Positions 17,860-27,675 are shown, counted from the stretch's first letter. The stretch is 51,237 bases of DNA from Chromobacterium alticapitis (GCF_002924365.1 NZ_PQWB01000017.1:1-51237); one strand, 5' to 3'. Notes: generated by a model not told the origin, from the letters alone. Translations and numbers: made by a program.

Positions 17860-17979
17860 GGCTGGGATGGGCCAGCGCGCCGCGCCGCAAGTGGCCGGAA
17901 TGATGACGGAGAGCTAGAATGGCGCCCGCCATCGGCGCGTTGCCCTTGGTTTTCCCAAAATAACAAGCCAGACACTGTG

Positions 17980-18462
17980 ATGAAAAAGATTCTCGCCCTG
18001 ACCGTCTGCGCGCTGGCCCTGTCCGGCTGCGCCGCCACCACGACTATGAGCAGCTCCGCGCCCAAAGCCGCGATAGCCATCCATCAGGACAAGCAGGTGG
18101 TCAATATGGACCTGCCGCAAACCCGCAGCTACTCCACCACCAGCTTCGGCAATTACGAATTCAAGGCTACCGCCGAAGGCAAGCCGCCGCTGTACGGCTT
18201 GTTGCCGTTGAAGTTCAACGGCGGCTACCTCGCGACCGACATCGTCCTCTTCCTGCCCGCCCTGTTCTTCAACCTGCGCGAAGTGTTCCCCTATTACGAT
18301 TTCGACCTGGAGCATGGCGTGGTGCGTTACCGGTCGAAGGCAACCGATGCCTGGACCGCGTACACGCCGAGCCAGGCGGAGGCGGATAGAGCGCGCAGCC
18401 ATATCGACTATGCCCAGGGTCCGTCCTCCGTGGCCGCATCCGAGCCTGTGGCCGCCAAGTGA
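17980..18462 (+). CDS. Predicted lipoprotein of unknown function
   Basis: This protein of about 160 residues has a lipoprotein signal ending in the lipobox LSGC (cysteine at residue about 18), so it should be lipidated and anchored in the periplasm or outer membrane. The mature part contains RSYSTTSFGNYEFKATAEG and a hydrophobic stretch, GGYLATDIVLFLPALFFNLR, that could dip into a membrane, followed by an acidic, alanine-rich tail. ATG 17980 directly follows a GTG in frame. I do not recognise the family. It is a single gene between the small acidic protein and the GST. Confidence 0.75.
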   Translation: MKKILALTVCALALSGCAATTTMSSSAPKAAIAIHQDKQVVNMDLPQTRSYSTTSFGNYEFKATAEGKPPLYGLLPLKFNGGYLATDIVLFLPALFFNLREVFPYYDFDLEHGVVRYRSKATDAWTAYTPSQAEADRARSHIDYAQGPSSVAASEPVAAK

Positions 18463-18572
18463 CGAGGGTGTGACGGGCGCGCTGCCCCGTCTGACTTTTC
18501 CCCGGTTCGCGGCTGCCTGCCATGGCGGCCGCGGGTTTCGCCGGGCGGAGCCAAGCGATCCATCACGCCGAA

Positions 18573-18601
18573 TAAACATTTGGCATGGCTGCGCTTATAC
18601 T
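18573..18601 (+). promoter_or_regulatory. Candidate promoter of the GST-methyltransferase pair
   Basis: -35 TAAACA (18573-18578), a 17-nt spacer and -10 TATACT (18596-18601) lie 30 nt upstream of the GST start. The -10 is strong and the -35 moderate. Confidence 0.4.
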
Positions 18602-18630
18602 GATCGTCTACCCCTCATCAGGATGACGAC

Positions 18631-19248
18631 ATGCTACGCCTGCTCGGCCGCGCCAACTCCATCAATGTCCGCAAGGTGCTGTGGACCTGCCATGAAATCG
18701 GCCTCGATTACCTGCGCGAGGATTGGGGGCGCGGCTTCCGGCCGGTATCCGATCCCGAATTCCTGGCGCTGAATCCCCTGGCGCAGATCCCGACGCTGGT
18801 GGACGGCGACACCGTGTTGTCCGAATCCAACGCCATCTGCCGTTATTTGGCGGCCAAGCATGGCCGGCATGACCTGCTGCCGGCCGATCCCGCCGCGCGG
18901 GCGCGAGTGGAGCGCTGGATGGACTGGCAGGCCGCCGACCTGAATCCGGCCTGGTCCTATGCTTTCCACGGCCTGAGCCGCCGCAGCCCGGAGCATCAGG
19001 ACCCGGCGCGCATCGCCGAAAGCGTGGCCGCCTGGAGCCAGCAGATGCGCTTGCTGGAAACGCAGATCGGCGACGGTTGGATATTGGGCGATGCCTTCAC
19101 CCTGGCCGACCTTGTCTTGGGCGTCTCGGTGCAGCGCTGGCTGCTGACGCCGTTCGACAAGCCGGCATTGCCCAGAGCCGAAGCCTATTTCGAGCGGCTG
19201 CGCCGGCGGCCGGCCTATGTCGCCCACGGCGGCGAGGGCATAGCTTGA
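18631..19248 (+). CDS. Glutathione S-transferase family protein
   Basis: The 205-residue protein has the two-domain GST layout. A thioredoxin-like N-terminal domain (about 1-80) has LGRANSINVRKVLWTC and the glutathione-binding segments AQIPTLVDGD and LSESNAICRYLAA. An all-helical C-terminal domain has WMDWQAADLNP and the capping motif GDAFTLADLVLG. It conjugates or reduces electrophiles with glutathione; the substrate is not predictable. It starts with AGGATGACGAC upstream of ATG 18631. An O-methyltransferase gene follows 28 nt later, likely in the same operon. Confidence 0.92.
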   Translation: MLRLLGRANSINVRKVLWTCHEIGLDYLREDWGRGFRPVSDPEFLALNPLAQIPTLVDGDTVLSESNAICRYLAAKHGRHDLLPADPAARARVERWMDWQAADLNPAWSYAFHGLSRRSPEHQDPARIAESVAAWSQQMRLLETQIGDGWILGDAFTLADLVLGVSVQRWLLTPFDKPALPRAEAYFERLRRRPAYVAHGGEGIA

Positions 19249-19276
19249 TCCGAATCCGTTTTTAAGGAGAGCAGCG

Positions 19277-19945
19277 ATGAACGATGCGCAATGGGCCGCG
19301 CTGGACGATTACTACAGCGAGGAACTGGTGAGACAGGACGCGGTGTTGGCGGCGGCCTTGGCCGACAGCGAGGCCGCCGGCTTGCCCGGCCATCATGTGG
19401 CGCCCAACCAGGGCAAGTTCTTGAACCTGCTGGCGCGCATCCACGGCGCGCGGCGGATTCTGGAAATCGGCACCCTGGGCGGCTACAGCGCCATTTGGCT
19501 GGCGCGCGCCTTGCCGGCCGACGGCAGGCTGGTCACGCTGGAGTTCGAGCCGCGGCACGTGGAAGTCGCCGCAGCCAATATCCGGCGCGCCGGGCTGGCC
19601 GACCAGGTGGAGATGCTGCCGGGCGCGGCGGCCGATACGCTGCGCCGGCTGATCGCCCAGGGCGAAGCGCCGTTCGACTTCATCTTCATCGACGCCGACA
19701 AGCCCAACAACCCGCTCTACCTGGAGCTGGCTCTGCAGCTGTCGCGCCCCGGCACGGTCATCGTGGGCGACAATGTGGCGCGCGGCGGCGCGGTGGCGGA
19801 CGCCTCCAGCGCCGACCCGGCCGTCCAGGGCATACGCCGTTTCATCGAGCTGATGGGCGAGCACCCGCGTCTGTCCGCCACCGCGATGCAGACGGTTGGC
19901 GCCAAGGGCTACGACGGCTTCGCCTTGGCCGTGGTCGAGCGCTGA
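19277..19945 (+). CDS. SAM-dependent O-methyltransferase, family 3 (CCoAOMT-like)
   Basis: This 222-residue cytoplasmic methyltransferase resembles bacterial catechol/caffeoyl-CoA O-methyltransferases. It has the SAM-binding motif ILEIGTLGGYSAIWLARAL, the acidic second motif VTLEFEPRHVEVAAANI, and the metal-binding segment FIFIDADKPNNPLYLELAL with the later DNVARGG. A good ribosome site (AAGGAGAG) precedes ATG 19277. It probably forms a two-gene detoxification-type unit with the preceding GST and is closed by a bidirectional terminator. The acceptor substrate is unknown; small phenolics are typical. Confidence 0.92.
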   Translation: MNDAQWAALDDYYSEELVRQDAVLAAALADSEAAGLPGHHVAPNQGKFLNLLARIHGARRILEIGTLGGYSAIWLARALPADGRLVTLEFEPRHVEVAAANIRRAGLADQVEMLPGAAADTLRRLIAQGEAPFDFIFIDADKPNNPLYLELALQLSRPGTVIVGDNVARGGAVADASSADPAVQGIRRFIELMGEHPRLSATAMQTVGAKGYDGFALAVVER

Positions 19946-19959
19946 GCCGCCGCGCGCGA

Positions 19960-19990
19960 AAACGGGCAGCCCAGGCTGCCCGTTTCGTTT
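19960..19990. terminator. Bidirectional terminator after the O-methyltransferase
   Basis: An 11- to 12-bp stem AAACGGGCAGCC / GGCTGCCCGTTT followed by CGTTTTG on the plus strand, with AAAA upstream for the minus strand. It lies between the convergent methyltransferase and membrane-protein genes. Confidence 0.75.
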
Positions 19991-20006
19991 TGCCGATCGA
20001 GCCGGC

Positions 20007-20804
20007 TTACGGCTGAGCCGACGGCTGGCCGAACACGTCTTTCCAGCTGGTGTAGGCCGTGACGAAGGCGATGGGGCACCACAGCAGCAGGCCCAGGCCT
20101 AGCGTCAGCATGACCGGAATCAGCAAGAGGCCCAGCGCCAGGCCGGCCACCAGCATGGGCAGCCAGTTGGACAAGCCGGCGCGCAGGCTGGCCAGGATGG
20201 CCTGCCACGGCGACACGCGGTCCAGCGCCACCAGCGACGGCGCGAACCAGTAGCTCAGGCTGACGACGAACATCACCGCCGACATCGTCAGCGCCAGCAG
20301 GGCTAGGAAGCCACCCGCCGCACCCGGGTGCGATGCTGCCGGTGCTAAGTCGCCAGAGAACAGCGACAGCTCGCCCATCGCGCCGGGATGCATCGCATGA
20401 TTGCCCAGGACGCCGCTCATCACGCCGGTGGACATGCCGACAATGCCGACGACCATCATCGCCGCCACCATCAGCGCGAAGAACATCGCGCCCACCTGCA
20501 GCAGCGGGCCGGGCATCAGGCGGAAGCCGGCGAACAGGTCGGCCAGCTCCAGCTCCTCGCCGCGTTCGGACTTGCGCGCGGCCAGGATGAAGCCGCCGGC
20601 GAACACCGGGCCGATGACGGCGCCGATCAGCCCGCCGATGAAGGGCACGGAGTGGATGGCGAAATGGATCAGCAGATAGACCAGGGTCAGCAGCACCCAG
20701 GTCAGCGGTTGCTCGCGTACGATGTGAAACGCCTCCACGCACCAGCGCCAGCCGCGGCCGGCGGCCACTTTGCGGGCAAGGGGCGGGGTGTCGAATGACT
20801 GCAT
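20007..20804 (-). CDS. BPSS1780-like integral membrane protein
   Basis: This 265-residue inner-membrane protein has about six hydrophobic segments and a soluble N-terminal part starting MQSFDTPPLARKVAAGRGW. The layout, including PLTWVLLTLVYLLIHF, GPVFAGGFILAARKSERGEE and a C-terminal TAYTSWKDVFG, is that of the betaproteobacterial BPSS1780 family as I recall it. ATG 20804 has CGGAGG about 8 nt upstream and is preferred to an upstream in-frame start at 20876. The function is unknown. It is divergent from tkt. Confidence 0.8.
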   Translation of the reverse strand: MQSFDTPPLARKVAAGRGWRWCVEAFHIVREQPLTWVLLTLVYLLIHFAIHSVPFIGGLIGAVIGPVFAGGFILAARKSERGEELELADLFAGFRLMPGPLLQVGAMFFALMVAAMMVVGIVGMSTGVMSGVLGNHAMHPGAMGELSLFSGDLAPAASHPGAAGGFLALLALTMSAVMFVVSLSYWFAPSLVALDRVSPWQAILASLRAGLSNWLPMLVAGLALGLLLIPVMLTLGLGLLLWCPIAFVTAYTSWKDVFGQPSAQP

Positions 20805-21046
20805 ATTTGGCCTCCGTTGCGGCGCGTTTTGCGCCGTGATTTGGGGAAATACAGCTAGACCATGCCATCCAGCCATGGTTCTGCTTGATTCTACTCAATT
20901 TGCGGGGCGGCGGGCCGGTTGCCGGAAAGCGCCAAAATCGGCGATAATCCGGCGGTTTTGCGACGGTGTGCCCTGTCGCCGGCAGCATGAGCGCATAGGG
21001 ATGAACCGTCGTACCGGTTCCCAAATAGTCTTGAGGTTTTACCGAA

Positions 21047-23035
21047 ATGGTTACCCGCACCGAGCTTGCCAATGCTATCCGCTTCCTGGCCATGGACGCC
21101 GTGGAAAAAGCCAAATCCGGCCACCCGGGCGCGCCGATGGGCATGGCGGATATCGCCGAAGTCCTGTGGCGCGATCACCTGAAGCACAATCCGGCCAACC
21201 CGTCCTGGGCCGACCGCGACCGCTTCGTCCTCTCCAACGGCCACGGCTCGATGCTGATCTACAGCCTGCTGCACCTCTCCGGCTACGATCTCTCCATCGA
21301 CGACCTCAAGAATTTCCGCCAGCTGCACTCCAAGACGCCGGGCCACCCGGAATACGGCTACGCGCCTGGCATCGAAACCACCACCGGTCCGCTGGGCCAA
21401 GGCATCACCAACGCGGTGGGCATGGCGCTGGCCGAAAAAATGCTGGCCGCCCAGTTCAACCGCGACGGCCATGAAATCGTCGGCCACAACACCTATGCGT
21501 TCCTGGGCGACGGCTGCCTGATGGAAGGCATCAGCCACGAGGCGTGCTCGCTGGCCGGCACCTGGGGCCTGAACAAGCTGGTCGCCTTCTGGGACGACAA
21601 CGGCATCTCCATCGACGGCCACGTCGAAGGCTGGTTCAGCGACGACACCCCGGCCCGCTTCGAGGCCTATGGCTGGCAAGTGATCCGCAACGTCAACGGC
21701 CACGATCCGGCCGAGATCGCCACCGCCATCGAAACCGCCAAGAAGAGCGCCGACCAGCCGACGCTGATCTGCTGCAAGACCACCATCGGTTTCGGCGCCC
21801 CCTCCAAGCAGGGCAGCCACGATTGCCACGGCGCGCCGCTGGGCGCGGCCGAAATCGCCGCTTCCCGCGAACTGCTGAAGTGGCCGCACGCGCCGTTTGA
21901 AGTGCCGGCCGAGATCTACGCCGAGTGGAGCGCCCGCGACAAGGGCGCCGTGGCCGAGATCGAATGGAACAAGCGCTTCGACGCCTACCGCGCCGCCCAT
22001 CCGGAGCTGGCCGCCGAGTTCGAGCGCCGCATGAAGGGCGAGTTGCCGCAAGGCTGGGCCGACGCTCAGGCCGCCGCGCTGGCCAAGATCAACGACGCCG
22101 CCCAGACCGTGGCCACCCGCAAGGCCAGCCAGATCGCGCTGGAAGCGCTGTCGCCGTCCCTGCCGGAATTCGTAGGCGGTTCCGCCGACCTGACCGGCTC
22201 CAACCTGACCAACTGGTCCGGCTCCAAGTGGATAGACGGCGAAGGCCAGGGCAATTACATCAGCTACGGCGTGCGCGAGTTCGGCATGGCCGCCATCATG
22301 AACGGCATGACCCTGCACGGCGGCCTGCGTCCGTACGGCGGCACCTTCCTGATGTTCAGCGAATACGCCCGCAACGCGCTGCGCATGGCCTCGCTGATGA
22401 AGATCAACCCGATCTTCGTGTTCACCCACGACTCGATCGGCCTGGGCGAAGACGGCCCGACCCACCAGCCGGTGGAACAGACCGCCACCCTGCGCTACAT
22501 CCCCAACCACCACACCTGGCGTCCGTGCGACACCACGGAAACCGCGGTGGCCTGGGCGCATGCCGTCGAGCAGAAGCACACGCCGTCCAGCATGATCCTG
22601 AGCCGGCAGAACCTGCCCTTCGTCACCCGCGACGAGGCCCAGGTCGCCGCCATCCGCAAGGGTGGTTACGTGCTGCGCGACGCCGAGAGCGCGCGCGCCG
22701 TGCTGATCGCCACCGGCTCCGAAGTGGAGCTGGCGCTGAAGGCGCAGGAAACGCTGGCGGCCGAAGGCATCGCCGTGCGCGTGGTGTCCATGCCCTGCAC
22801 CAATGTGTTCGACGCCCAGGACAAGGGCTGGCAGCAAAGCGTGCTGCCGGCGGGCCTGCCGCGCGTGGCCATCGAAGCCGGCCATCCGGACTTCTGGCGC
22901 AAGTACGTGGGCCTGGAAGGCGACGTGGTCGGCATCGACCACTTCGGCGAATCCGCCCCGGCCGGCCAGCTGTTCAAGGAATTCGGCTTCACGGTGGAGA
23001 ACGTGGTCGCCAAGACCCGCGCCGTGCTGCGCTAA
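21047..23035 (+). CDS. tkt: Transketolase
   Basis: This 662-residue thiamine-diphosphate enzyme transfers two-carbon units between sugar phosphates in the pentose-phosphate pathway. It has full family length. Landmarks are the N-terminal [19 protein letters not shown], the ThDP-binding motif [19 protein letters not shown] and [15 protein letters not shown]. The PYR domain has the catalytic glutamate region [14 protein letters not shown], and [19 protein letters not shown] follows. It is followed by a strong terminator and then gap, so it forms its own transcript within a carbon-metabolism cluster (tkt, gap, pgk, fba). Confidence 0.97.
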   Translation: MVTRTELANAIRFLAMDAVEKAKSGHPGAPMGMADIAEVLWRDHLKHNPANPSWADRDRFVLSNGHGSMLIYSLLHLSGYDLSIDDLKNFRQLHSKTPGHPEYGYAPGIETTTGPLGQGITNAVGMALAEKMLAAQFNRDGHEIVGHNTYAFLGDGCLMEGISHEACSLAGTWGLNKLVAFWDDNGISIDGHVEGWFSDDTPARFEAYGWQVIRNVNGHDPAEIATAIETAKKSADQPTLICCKTTIGFGAPSKQGSHDCHGAPLGAAEIAASRELLKWPHAPFEVPAEIYAEWSARDKGAVAEIEWNKRFDAYRAAHPELAAEFERRMKGELPQGWADAQAAALAKINDAAQTVATRKASQIALEALSPSLPEFVGGSADLTGSNLTNWSGSKWIDGEGQGNYISYGVREFGMAAIMNGMTLHGGLRPYGGTFLMFSEYARNALRMASLMKINPIFVFTHDSIGLGEDGPTHQPVEQTATLRYIPNHHTWRPCDTTETAVAWAHAVEQKHTPSSMILSRQNLPFVTRDEAQVAAIRKGGYVLRDAESARAVLIATGSEVELALKAQETLAAEGIAVRVVSMPCTNVFDAQDKGWQQSVLPAGLPRVAIEAGHPDFWRKYVGLEGDVVGIDHFGESAPAGQLFKEFGFTVENVVAKTRAVLR

Positions 23036-23044
23036 GAAATCAAC

Positions 23045-23076
23045 AGACCACCGCGGCGTCGCGGTGGTCTTTTTTT
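23045..23076 (+). terminator. Rho-independent terminator of tkt
   Basis: A perfect 10-bp stem AGACCACCGC / GCGGTGGTCT with a 6-nt loop is followed by seven T residues (23070-23076), 10 nt after the tkt stop codon. Confidence 0.9.
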
Positions 23077-23129
23077 GCCTTGCCATGTAGTGTCGCCACT
23101 ACATGAAGCATTCTGGAGAAGAGAGAAGC

Positions 23130-24140
23130 ATGACCATCCGCCTCGCCATCAACGGTTACGGCCGCATCGGCCGCCAAGTTCTGCGCGCCATCTACGAAAA
23201 CAAGTTGCACGACGACTTCAAGGTGGTGGCGGTCAACGCCTCCGGCGACCTGGCCATCAACGCCCACCTGACCCAGTTCGACACCGTGCATGGCCGCTTC
23301 CCCGGCACCGTGGAGCAGGACGGCGAACATCTGATCCTGAATGGCGACAAGATACCGTTCTTCAGCACCCGCAACCCGGCCGAGCTGCCGTGGAAGGCGC
23401 TGGGCGTGGACCTGGTGCTGGAATGCACCGGCTCCTTCACCACCAAGGAAAAGTGCCAGGCCCACCTGGCCGCCGGCGCCAAGAAGGTGCTGATCTCCGC
23501 GCCGGGCGGCGACGATGTGGACGCCACCATCGTCTACGGCGTGAACCATGACGTGCTGACGCCGGCAATGACCGTGGTGTCCAACGCCAGCTGCACCACC
23601 AATTGTTTGGCTCCGGTGGCCAAGGCGCTGCACGACGCGCTGGGCATCAAGAAGGGCCTGATGACCACCATCCACGCCTTCACCAACGACCAGGTGCTGA
23701 CCGACGTCAAGCACAAGGACCTGCGCCGCGCCCGTTCCGCCACCGACAATATGATCCCCACCAAGACCGGCGCGGCCAAGGCCGTCGGCCTGGTGCTGCC
23801 GGAGCTGAAGGGCAAGCTGGACGGTTTCGCCGTGCGCGTGCCCACCATCAACGTTTCGCTGGTGGACCTGACGTTTACCGCGATGCGCGACACCACCAAG
23901 GAAGAAGTCAACGAAATCCTGCAGGGAGCGGCCGATGGCCGGATGAAGGGCATTCTGGGCTTCAATACCCTGCCCTTGGTGTCCGGCGACTTCAACCACA
24001 CCGAGCAGGCCTCCACCTTCGACGCCACGCTGACCAAGGTGACCGGCGGCAATCTGGTCAAAGTGCTGGCCTGGTACGACAACGAGTGGGGTTTCAGCTG
24101 CCAGATGCTGCGCACCGCGCGCGCGATGTTCGAGTGCTGA
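23130..24140 (+). CDS. gap: Glyceraldehyde-3-phosphate dehydrogenase, type I, with NADP-type cofactor loop
   Basis: This 336-residue enzyme interconverts glyceraldehyde-3-phosphate and 1,3-bisphosphoglycerate. The Rossmann start [14 protein letters not shown], the catalytic cysteine C155 in [13 protein letters not shown] and [12 protein letters not shown] are intact. The residue after VVAVN, usually Asp in NAD-specific enzymes, is Ala37 followed by Ser38, as in B. subtilis GapB and plastid-type NADP-using enzymes, so NADP use or dual specificity is plausible. ATG 23130 (GGAGAAGAGAG upstream) is preferred over ATG 23103. It sits between tkt and pgk and is followed by a REP-like pair rather than a clean terminator. 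Confidence 0.94.
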   Translation: MTIRLAINGYGRIGRQVLRAIYENKLHDDFKVVAVNASGDLAINAHLTQFDTVHGRFPGTVEQDGEHLILNGDKIPFFSTRNPAELPWKALGVDLVLECTGSFTTKEKCQAHLAAGAKKVLISAPGGDDVDATIVYGVNHDVLTPAMTVVSNASCTTNCLAPVAKALHDALGIKKGLMTTIHAFTNDQVLTDVKHKDLRRARSATDNMIPTKTGAAKAVGLVLPELKGKLDGFAVRVPTINVSLVDLTFTAMRDTTKEEVNEILQGAADGRMKGILGFNTLPLVSGDFNHTEQASTFDATLTKVTGGNLVKVLAWYDNEWGFSCQMLRTARAMFEC

Positions 24141-24147
24141 TCCAGCC

Positions 24148-24180
24148 GTAGGGCGGATGCCCCGCGAGGGGCGATCCGCC
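24148..24180 (+). repeat. REP-like palindromic repeat, copy 2
   Basis: A 33-nt variant of the repeat: GTAGGGCGGATGCC, a shortened centre, then GGGCGATCCGCC. It lies 8 nt after the gap stop codon. It is in the orientation of copy 1 and opposite to copy 3. Confidence 0.65.
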
Positions 24181-24224
24181 ATCTTGTCGCGGGGCCAGTG
24201 TGTTCGGATGGTAAAGATGGGCGC

Positions 24225-24260
24225 GGCGGAACGCCCGGCTAGGCCGGGCTTCCGCCCTAC
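24225..24260 (-). repeat. REP-like palindromic repeat, copy 3 (inverted)
   Basis: Read on the minus strand this 36-nt element matches copy 1 (17180-17215) at 34 of 36 positions. With copy 2 it forms a BIME-like inverted pair separated by 44 nt. The spacer itself contains CCATCTT (24179-24185) and AAGATGG (24214-24220), extending the pairing potential. Confidence 0.75.
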
Positions 24261-24533
24261 GGAAAACCGCGGCCGCATGCCAAATGCACTGTTGTTTTGT
24301 TACATGGCGCGCGCAAGAAATTTGATTGGTGTTAAAGTGACGCCGCTTAATCGGCATACACTGCCGGATAGGGGCGATCACCGCGCGCGGCTGTCCGCCG
24401 CCCAGCGCCGCTGGGCGACACGGGGGAAATTCTGCAACAGCGCGTGGCGCCATCGTCATGGTTACGCCCAATCCCGCGCAAGCCTAGTCTGCTTGCCGGA
24501 CTCTTCCGCATCCAAACCTGAGCGAGTGAAGCG

Positions 24534-25709
24534 ATGAAATTCAACAAACTCTCCGAGCAGAATCTATCCGGCAAGCGCGTGCTGATCCGCGTGGACATGA
24601 ACGTGCCGTTGAAAAACGGCGTGATCGGCGAGGACACTCGCATCCGCGCCAGCCTGCCCACCATCGAACACTGTCTGCAGGCCGGCGCCGGCGTGATGCT
24701 GATGACCCACCTGGGCCGTCCGACCGAAGGCGAGCCGAAGCCGGAAGACAGCCTGGCGCCGGTCGTGGCCCGCCTGTCCGAGCTGCTGGGCAAGCCGGTG
24801 CGCCTGCAAGCCGATTTCCAGTCCGGCGTCGAACTCGCCGCCGGCGAAGTGGTGATGCTGGAAAACATCCGCCTGAACAAGGGCGAGAAAAAGAACAACG
24901 AGGACCTGGGCCGCGCCTACGCAGGCCTGTGCGATGTGTTCGTGCACGACGCCTTCGGCACCGCGCACCGCGCCGAGGCCTCCACCCACGCCGTGGCCAA
25001 GTTCGCTCCGGTAGCCTGCGCCGGCCTGTTGCTGTCGGCCGAGCTGGACGCCCTGGGCAAGGCGCTGCAAGCGCCGGCCCGTCCGCTGGTGGCCATTGTC
25101 GCCGGCTCCAAGGTATCGACCAAGCTGACCATCCTGGAAGCGCTGGCCGACAAGGTGGACCAGCTGATCGTGGGCGGCGGCATCGCCAACACCTTCTTGC
25201 TGGCCGAAGGCAAGGCCATCGGCAAATCGCTGGCCGAAGCCGATCTGGTGGAAGACGCCAAGCGCGTGATCGCCAAGATTCGCGCCCGCGGCGGCGATGT
25301 GCCGCTGCCGTCCGACGTGGTGTGCGCCAAGGAATTCGCCGAAACCGCCGCCGCGACCACCAAGAACGTGGCCGAGGTGAGCGCCGACGACATGATTCTG
25401 GACATCGGCCCGGATTCCGCCAAGCAGCTGGCCGGCATCATCGCCCAGGCCGGCACCGTGGTGTGGAACGGCCCGGTCGGCGTGTTCGAGTTCGACCAGT
25501 TCGGCAACGGCACCCAGACGCTGGCCAAGGCCATCGCCCAGTCCAAGGCGTTCTCCATCGCCGGCGGCGGCGACACGCTGGCAGCCATCGCCAAGTACGG
25601 CATCACCGACGACATCAGCTACATTTCCACCGGCGGCGGCGCCTTCCTGGAATTCCTGGAAGGCAAGGAACTGCCGGCCGTGGCCATCCTGGCTGAACGC
25701 GCCAACTAA
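24534..25709 (+). CDS. pgk: Phosphoglycerate kinase
   Basis: This 391-residue monomeric kinase transfers phosphate between 1,3-bisphosphoglycerate and ADP. It has the N-terminal substrate-binding [14 protein letters not shown] and [10 protein letters not shown], the hinge-region [13 protein letters not shown], and the nucleotide-binding C-terminal [18 protein letters not shown] and [17 protein letters not shown]. The length is normal. The ATG at 24534 follows GAGTGAAGCG. It is separated from gap by 393 bp, including a REP-like pair, so it is probably transcribed from its own promoter. A LysE exporter and fba follow. Confidence 0.98.
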   Translation: MKFNKLSEQNLSGKRVLIRVDMNVPLKNGVIGEDTRIRASLPTIEHCLQAGAGVMLMTHLGRPTEGEPKPEDSLAPVVARLSELLGKPVRLQADFQSGVELAAGEVVMLENIRLNKGEKKNNEDLGRAYAGLCDVFVHDAFGTAHRAEASTHAVAKFAPVACAGLLLSAELDALGKALQAPARPLVAIVAGSKVSTKLTILEALADKVDQLIVGGGIANTFLLAEGKAIGKSLAEADLVEDAKRVIAKIRARGGDVPLPSDVVCAKEFAETAAATTKNVAEVSADDMILDIGPDSAKQLAGIIAQAGTVVWNGPVGVFEFDQFGNGTQTLAKAIAQSKAFSIAGGGDTLAAIAKYGITDDISYISTGGGAFLEFLEGKELPAVAILAERAN

Positions 25710-25847
25710 AGGAGCGACCGGCATGGCGGCTTGGCCGTCATGCCGGCGACGAGGGATGAATGTGCGAAAACAAGGAGGCGAGATGAGCCGCCGCCCGCTC
25801 CGGACGCTCCGTTATACTGACGGTTCCGCCCTCGTCAGGAGAATGTG

Positions 25848-26477
25848 ATGTCGCTGCAAACTTGGCTGTTGTTCGTCACCACCATGTTTTTCGTCTCCGC
25901 CACGCCCGGCCCCAATATGCTGCTGACGATGACCCACGGCATCCATTACGGCGTGCGCCGCACGCTGATGACCTGTTTCGGGCTGATGAGCGCGCTAGGT
26001 CTGATCATGATGGGCTCGGTGGCCGGCCTGGGTGCCTTGCTGGCCACCTCCGAGCTGCTGTTTTCCATCGTCAAGTACGCCGGCGCGTTGTATCTGGTTT
26101 ACCTCGGCGTCAAGACCTGGCGCAGCCTGCCGCAGCCGGTGGCCGAGCTGTCCGAGGATAAGAGCGGCAAGCATGGCCCGTGGGCGCTGTACCGCCGCGG
26201 CTTCCTGGTGGCGATGAGCAATCCCAAGGCCTTCATCTTCTTTACCGCGTTGTTCCCGCAGTTCATGAACGCGCACCAGCCGCAAGGGCCGCAACTGGCC
26301 ATCCTGGCGGCCACGTTTTACCTGATCGAGTCGAGCTGGCAGCTGACCTACGCCGGCAGCGGCGCCCGGCTGGCGCGCTGGCTGAACAGCGCGCGCCGGC
26401 TGCGCATGGTGAACCGCTTCAGCGGCGGCGCCTTCGTCGGCGCCGGCGTATTGCTGACCGGCTTGTCTCGTCAATAA
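25848..26477 (+). CDS. LysE/RhtB-family amino-acid exporter
   Basis: This 209-residue inner-membrane protein has about six hydrophobic segments and the family pattern at the N-terminus, FVSATPGPNMLLTMTHGIHYGVRR. The mid-protein signature is VKYAGALYLVYLGVKTWRSL, and GFLVAMSNPKAFIFFTALFPQF follows. LysE/RhtB proteins export amino acids such as lysine, threonine or homoserine (lactone); the substrate is unknown. ATG 25848, with AGGAGAATGTG upstream, follows an in-frame GTG. It interrupts the pgk-fba order but has its own terminator. Confidence 0.9.
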   Translation: MSLQTWLLFVTTMFFVSATPGPNMLLTMTHGIHYGVRRTLMTCFGLMSALGLIMMGSVAGLGALLATSELLFSIVKYAGALYLVYLGVKTWRSLPQPVAELSEDKSGKHGPWALYRRGFLVAMSNPKAFIFFTALFPQFMNAHQPQGPQLAILAATFYLIESSWQLTYAGSGARLARWLNSARRLRMVNRFSGGAFVGAGVLLTGLSRQ

Positions 26478-26482
26478 GCATC

Positions 26483-26517
26483 ACGGCTGCCGATTCGCCA
26501 TCGTCAGCCGTTTTTTT
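26483..26517 (+). terminator. Rho-independent terminator of the LysE-family gene
   Basis: A 7-bp stem ACGGCTG / CAGCCGT with a 15-nt loop runs into seven T residues (26511-26517). It separates the exporter from fba. Confidence 0.75.
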
Positions 26518-26561
26518 CGAACCGGCCCCGCGCGCTGCGGGGCTTAGCGAGGGAGAGATTC

Positions 26562-27626
26562 ATGGCACTCGTTTCCATGCGCCAGCTGCTGGATCACGCG
26601 GCTGAATTCAGCTATGGCCTGCCGGCCTTCAACGTCAACAACCTGGAGCAGATGCGCGCCATCATGGAGGCCGCCGACAAGGTGGACGCTCCGGTGATCG
26701 TGCAGGCCTCGGCCGGCGCCCGCAAATACGCCGGCGCGCCCTTCCTGCGCCACATGATCCTGGCCGCGATCGAAGAATTCCCGCACATCCCGGTGGTGAT
26801 GCACCAGGATCACGGCACCAGCCCGGACGTGTGCCAACGCTCCATCCAGCTGGGCTTCTCCTCGGTGATGATGGACGGCTCGCTGAAGTCTGACGGCAAG
26901 ACCCCGGCCGACTACGACTACAACGTCGGCGTCACCCGCACCGTGGTCAACTTCGCCCACGCCTGCGGCGTGTCGGTGGAGGGCGAAATCGGCTGCCTGG
27001 GCAGCCTGGAAACCGGCATGGCCGGCGAGGAAGACGGCGTCGGCGCCGAAGGCGTGCTGGACCACAGCCAACTGCTGACTGATCCGGAAGAAGCCGCCCG
27101 CTTCGTCAAGGATACCGGCGTGGACGCGCTGGCCATCGCCATCGGCACCAGCCACGGCGCCTACAAGTTCAGCAAGAAGCCCACCGGCGACGTGCTGCGC
27201 ATCGACCGCATCAAGGAAATCCACGCCCGCATTCCCAACACCCACCTGGTGATGCACGGCTCCTCCAGCGTGCCGCAGGAGTGGCTGGCCATCATCAATC
27301 AGTACGGCGGCGAGCTGGGCGAAACCTACGGCGTGCCGGTTGAGGAAATCGTGGAAGGCATCAAGCACGGCGTGCGCAAGGTGAACATCGACACCGACCT
27401 GCGCCTGGCTTCCACCGGCGCCATCCGCCAGTTCATGGCCAAGAACCCGGCCGAGTTCGACCCGCGCAAATACCTGGCCAAGACCATCGAAGCGATGCGC
27501 GATGTTTGCATCGCCCGCTACGAGGCTTTCGGCTCCGCCGGCCAGGCCAGCAAGATCAAGGCCATCAATCTGGACACCATGGCCAATCGCTACCTGAAGG
27601 GTGAACTGGCTCAGATCATCCGCTGA
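26562..27626 (+). CDS. fba: Class II fructose-bisphosphate aldolase, CbbA/Calvin-cycle subtype
   Basis: This 354-residue zinc-dependent aldolase interconverts fructose-1,6-bisphosphate with two triose phosphates. It has [20 protein letters not shown] at the N-terminus, the zinc-ligand segment [13 protein letters not shown], the catalytic YDYNVGVTR region, [25 protein letters not shown] and the phosphate-binding [11 protein letters not shown]. The length and sequence fit the subtype common in betaproteobacteria and in Calvin-cycle operons. GAGGGAGAG precedes ATG 26562. It ends the carbon-metabolism cluster. Confidence 0.97.
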   Translation: MALVSMRQLLDHAAEFSYGLPAFNVNNLEQMRAIMEAADKVDAPVIVQASAGARKYAGAPFLRHMILAAIEEFPHIPVVMHQDHGTSPDVCQRSIQLGFSSVMMDGSLKSDGKTPADYDYNVGVTRTVVNFAHACGVSVEGEIGCLGSLETGMAGEEDGVGAEGVLDHSQLLTDPEEAARFVKDTGVDALAIAIGTSHGAYKFSKKPTGDVLRIDRIKEIHARIPNTHLVMHGSSSVPQEWLAIINQYGGELGETYGVPVEEIVEGIKHGVRKVNIDTDLRLASTGAIRQFMAKNPAEFDPRKYLAKTIEAMRDVCIARYEAFGSAGQASKIKAINLDTMANRYLKGELAQIIR

Positions 27627-27675
27627 CGAATGATGCACGCGCAGACGATGGTTTGTAAGCATTGTGTAAAAACGC

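Larger units (their letters stand above)
24141..24533. other. Intergenic region between gap and pgk
   Basis: This 393-bp gap begins with two REP-like repeats in inverted orientation (24148-24260). The remainder (24261-24533) must hold the pgk promoter. There is an AT-richer stretch around 24295-24360 with TTGATT at 24322-24327, but no clean -10 at ideal spacing. I see no gene in it. Confidence 0.55.

Noticed and set aside
20891-23086. A 731-codon open frame on the minus strand opposite tkt
   Set aside because: It mirrors the real transketolase gene. Such long antisense frames are common in high-GC DNA and the translation is low complexity with no recognisable motifs.
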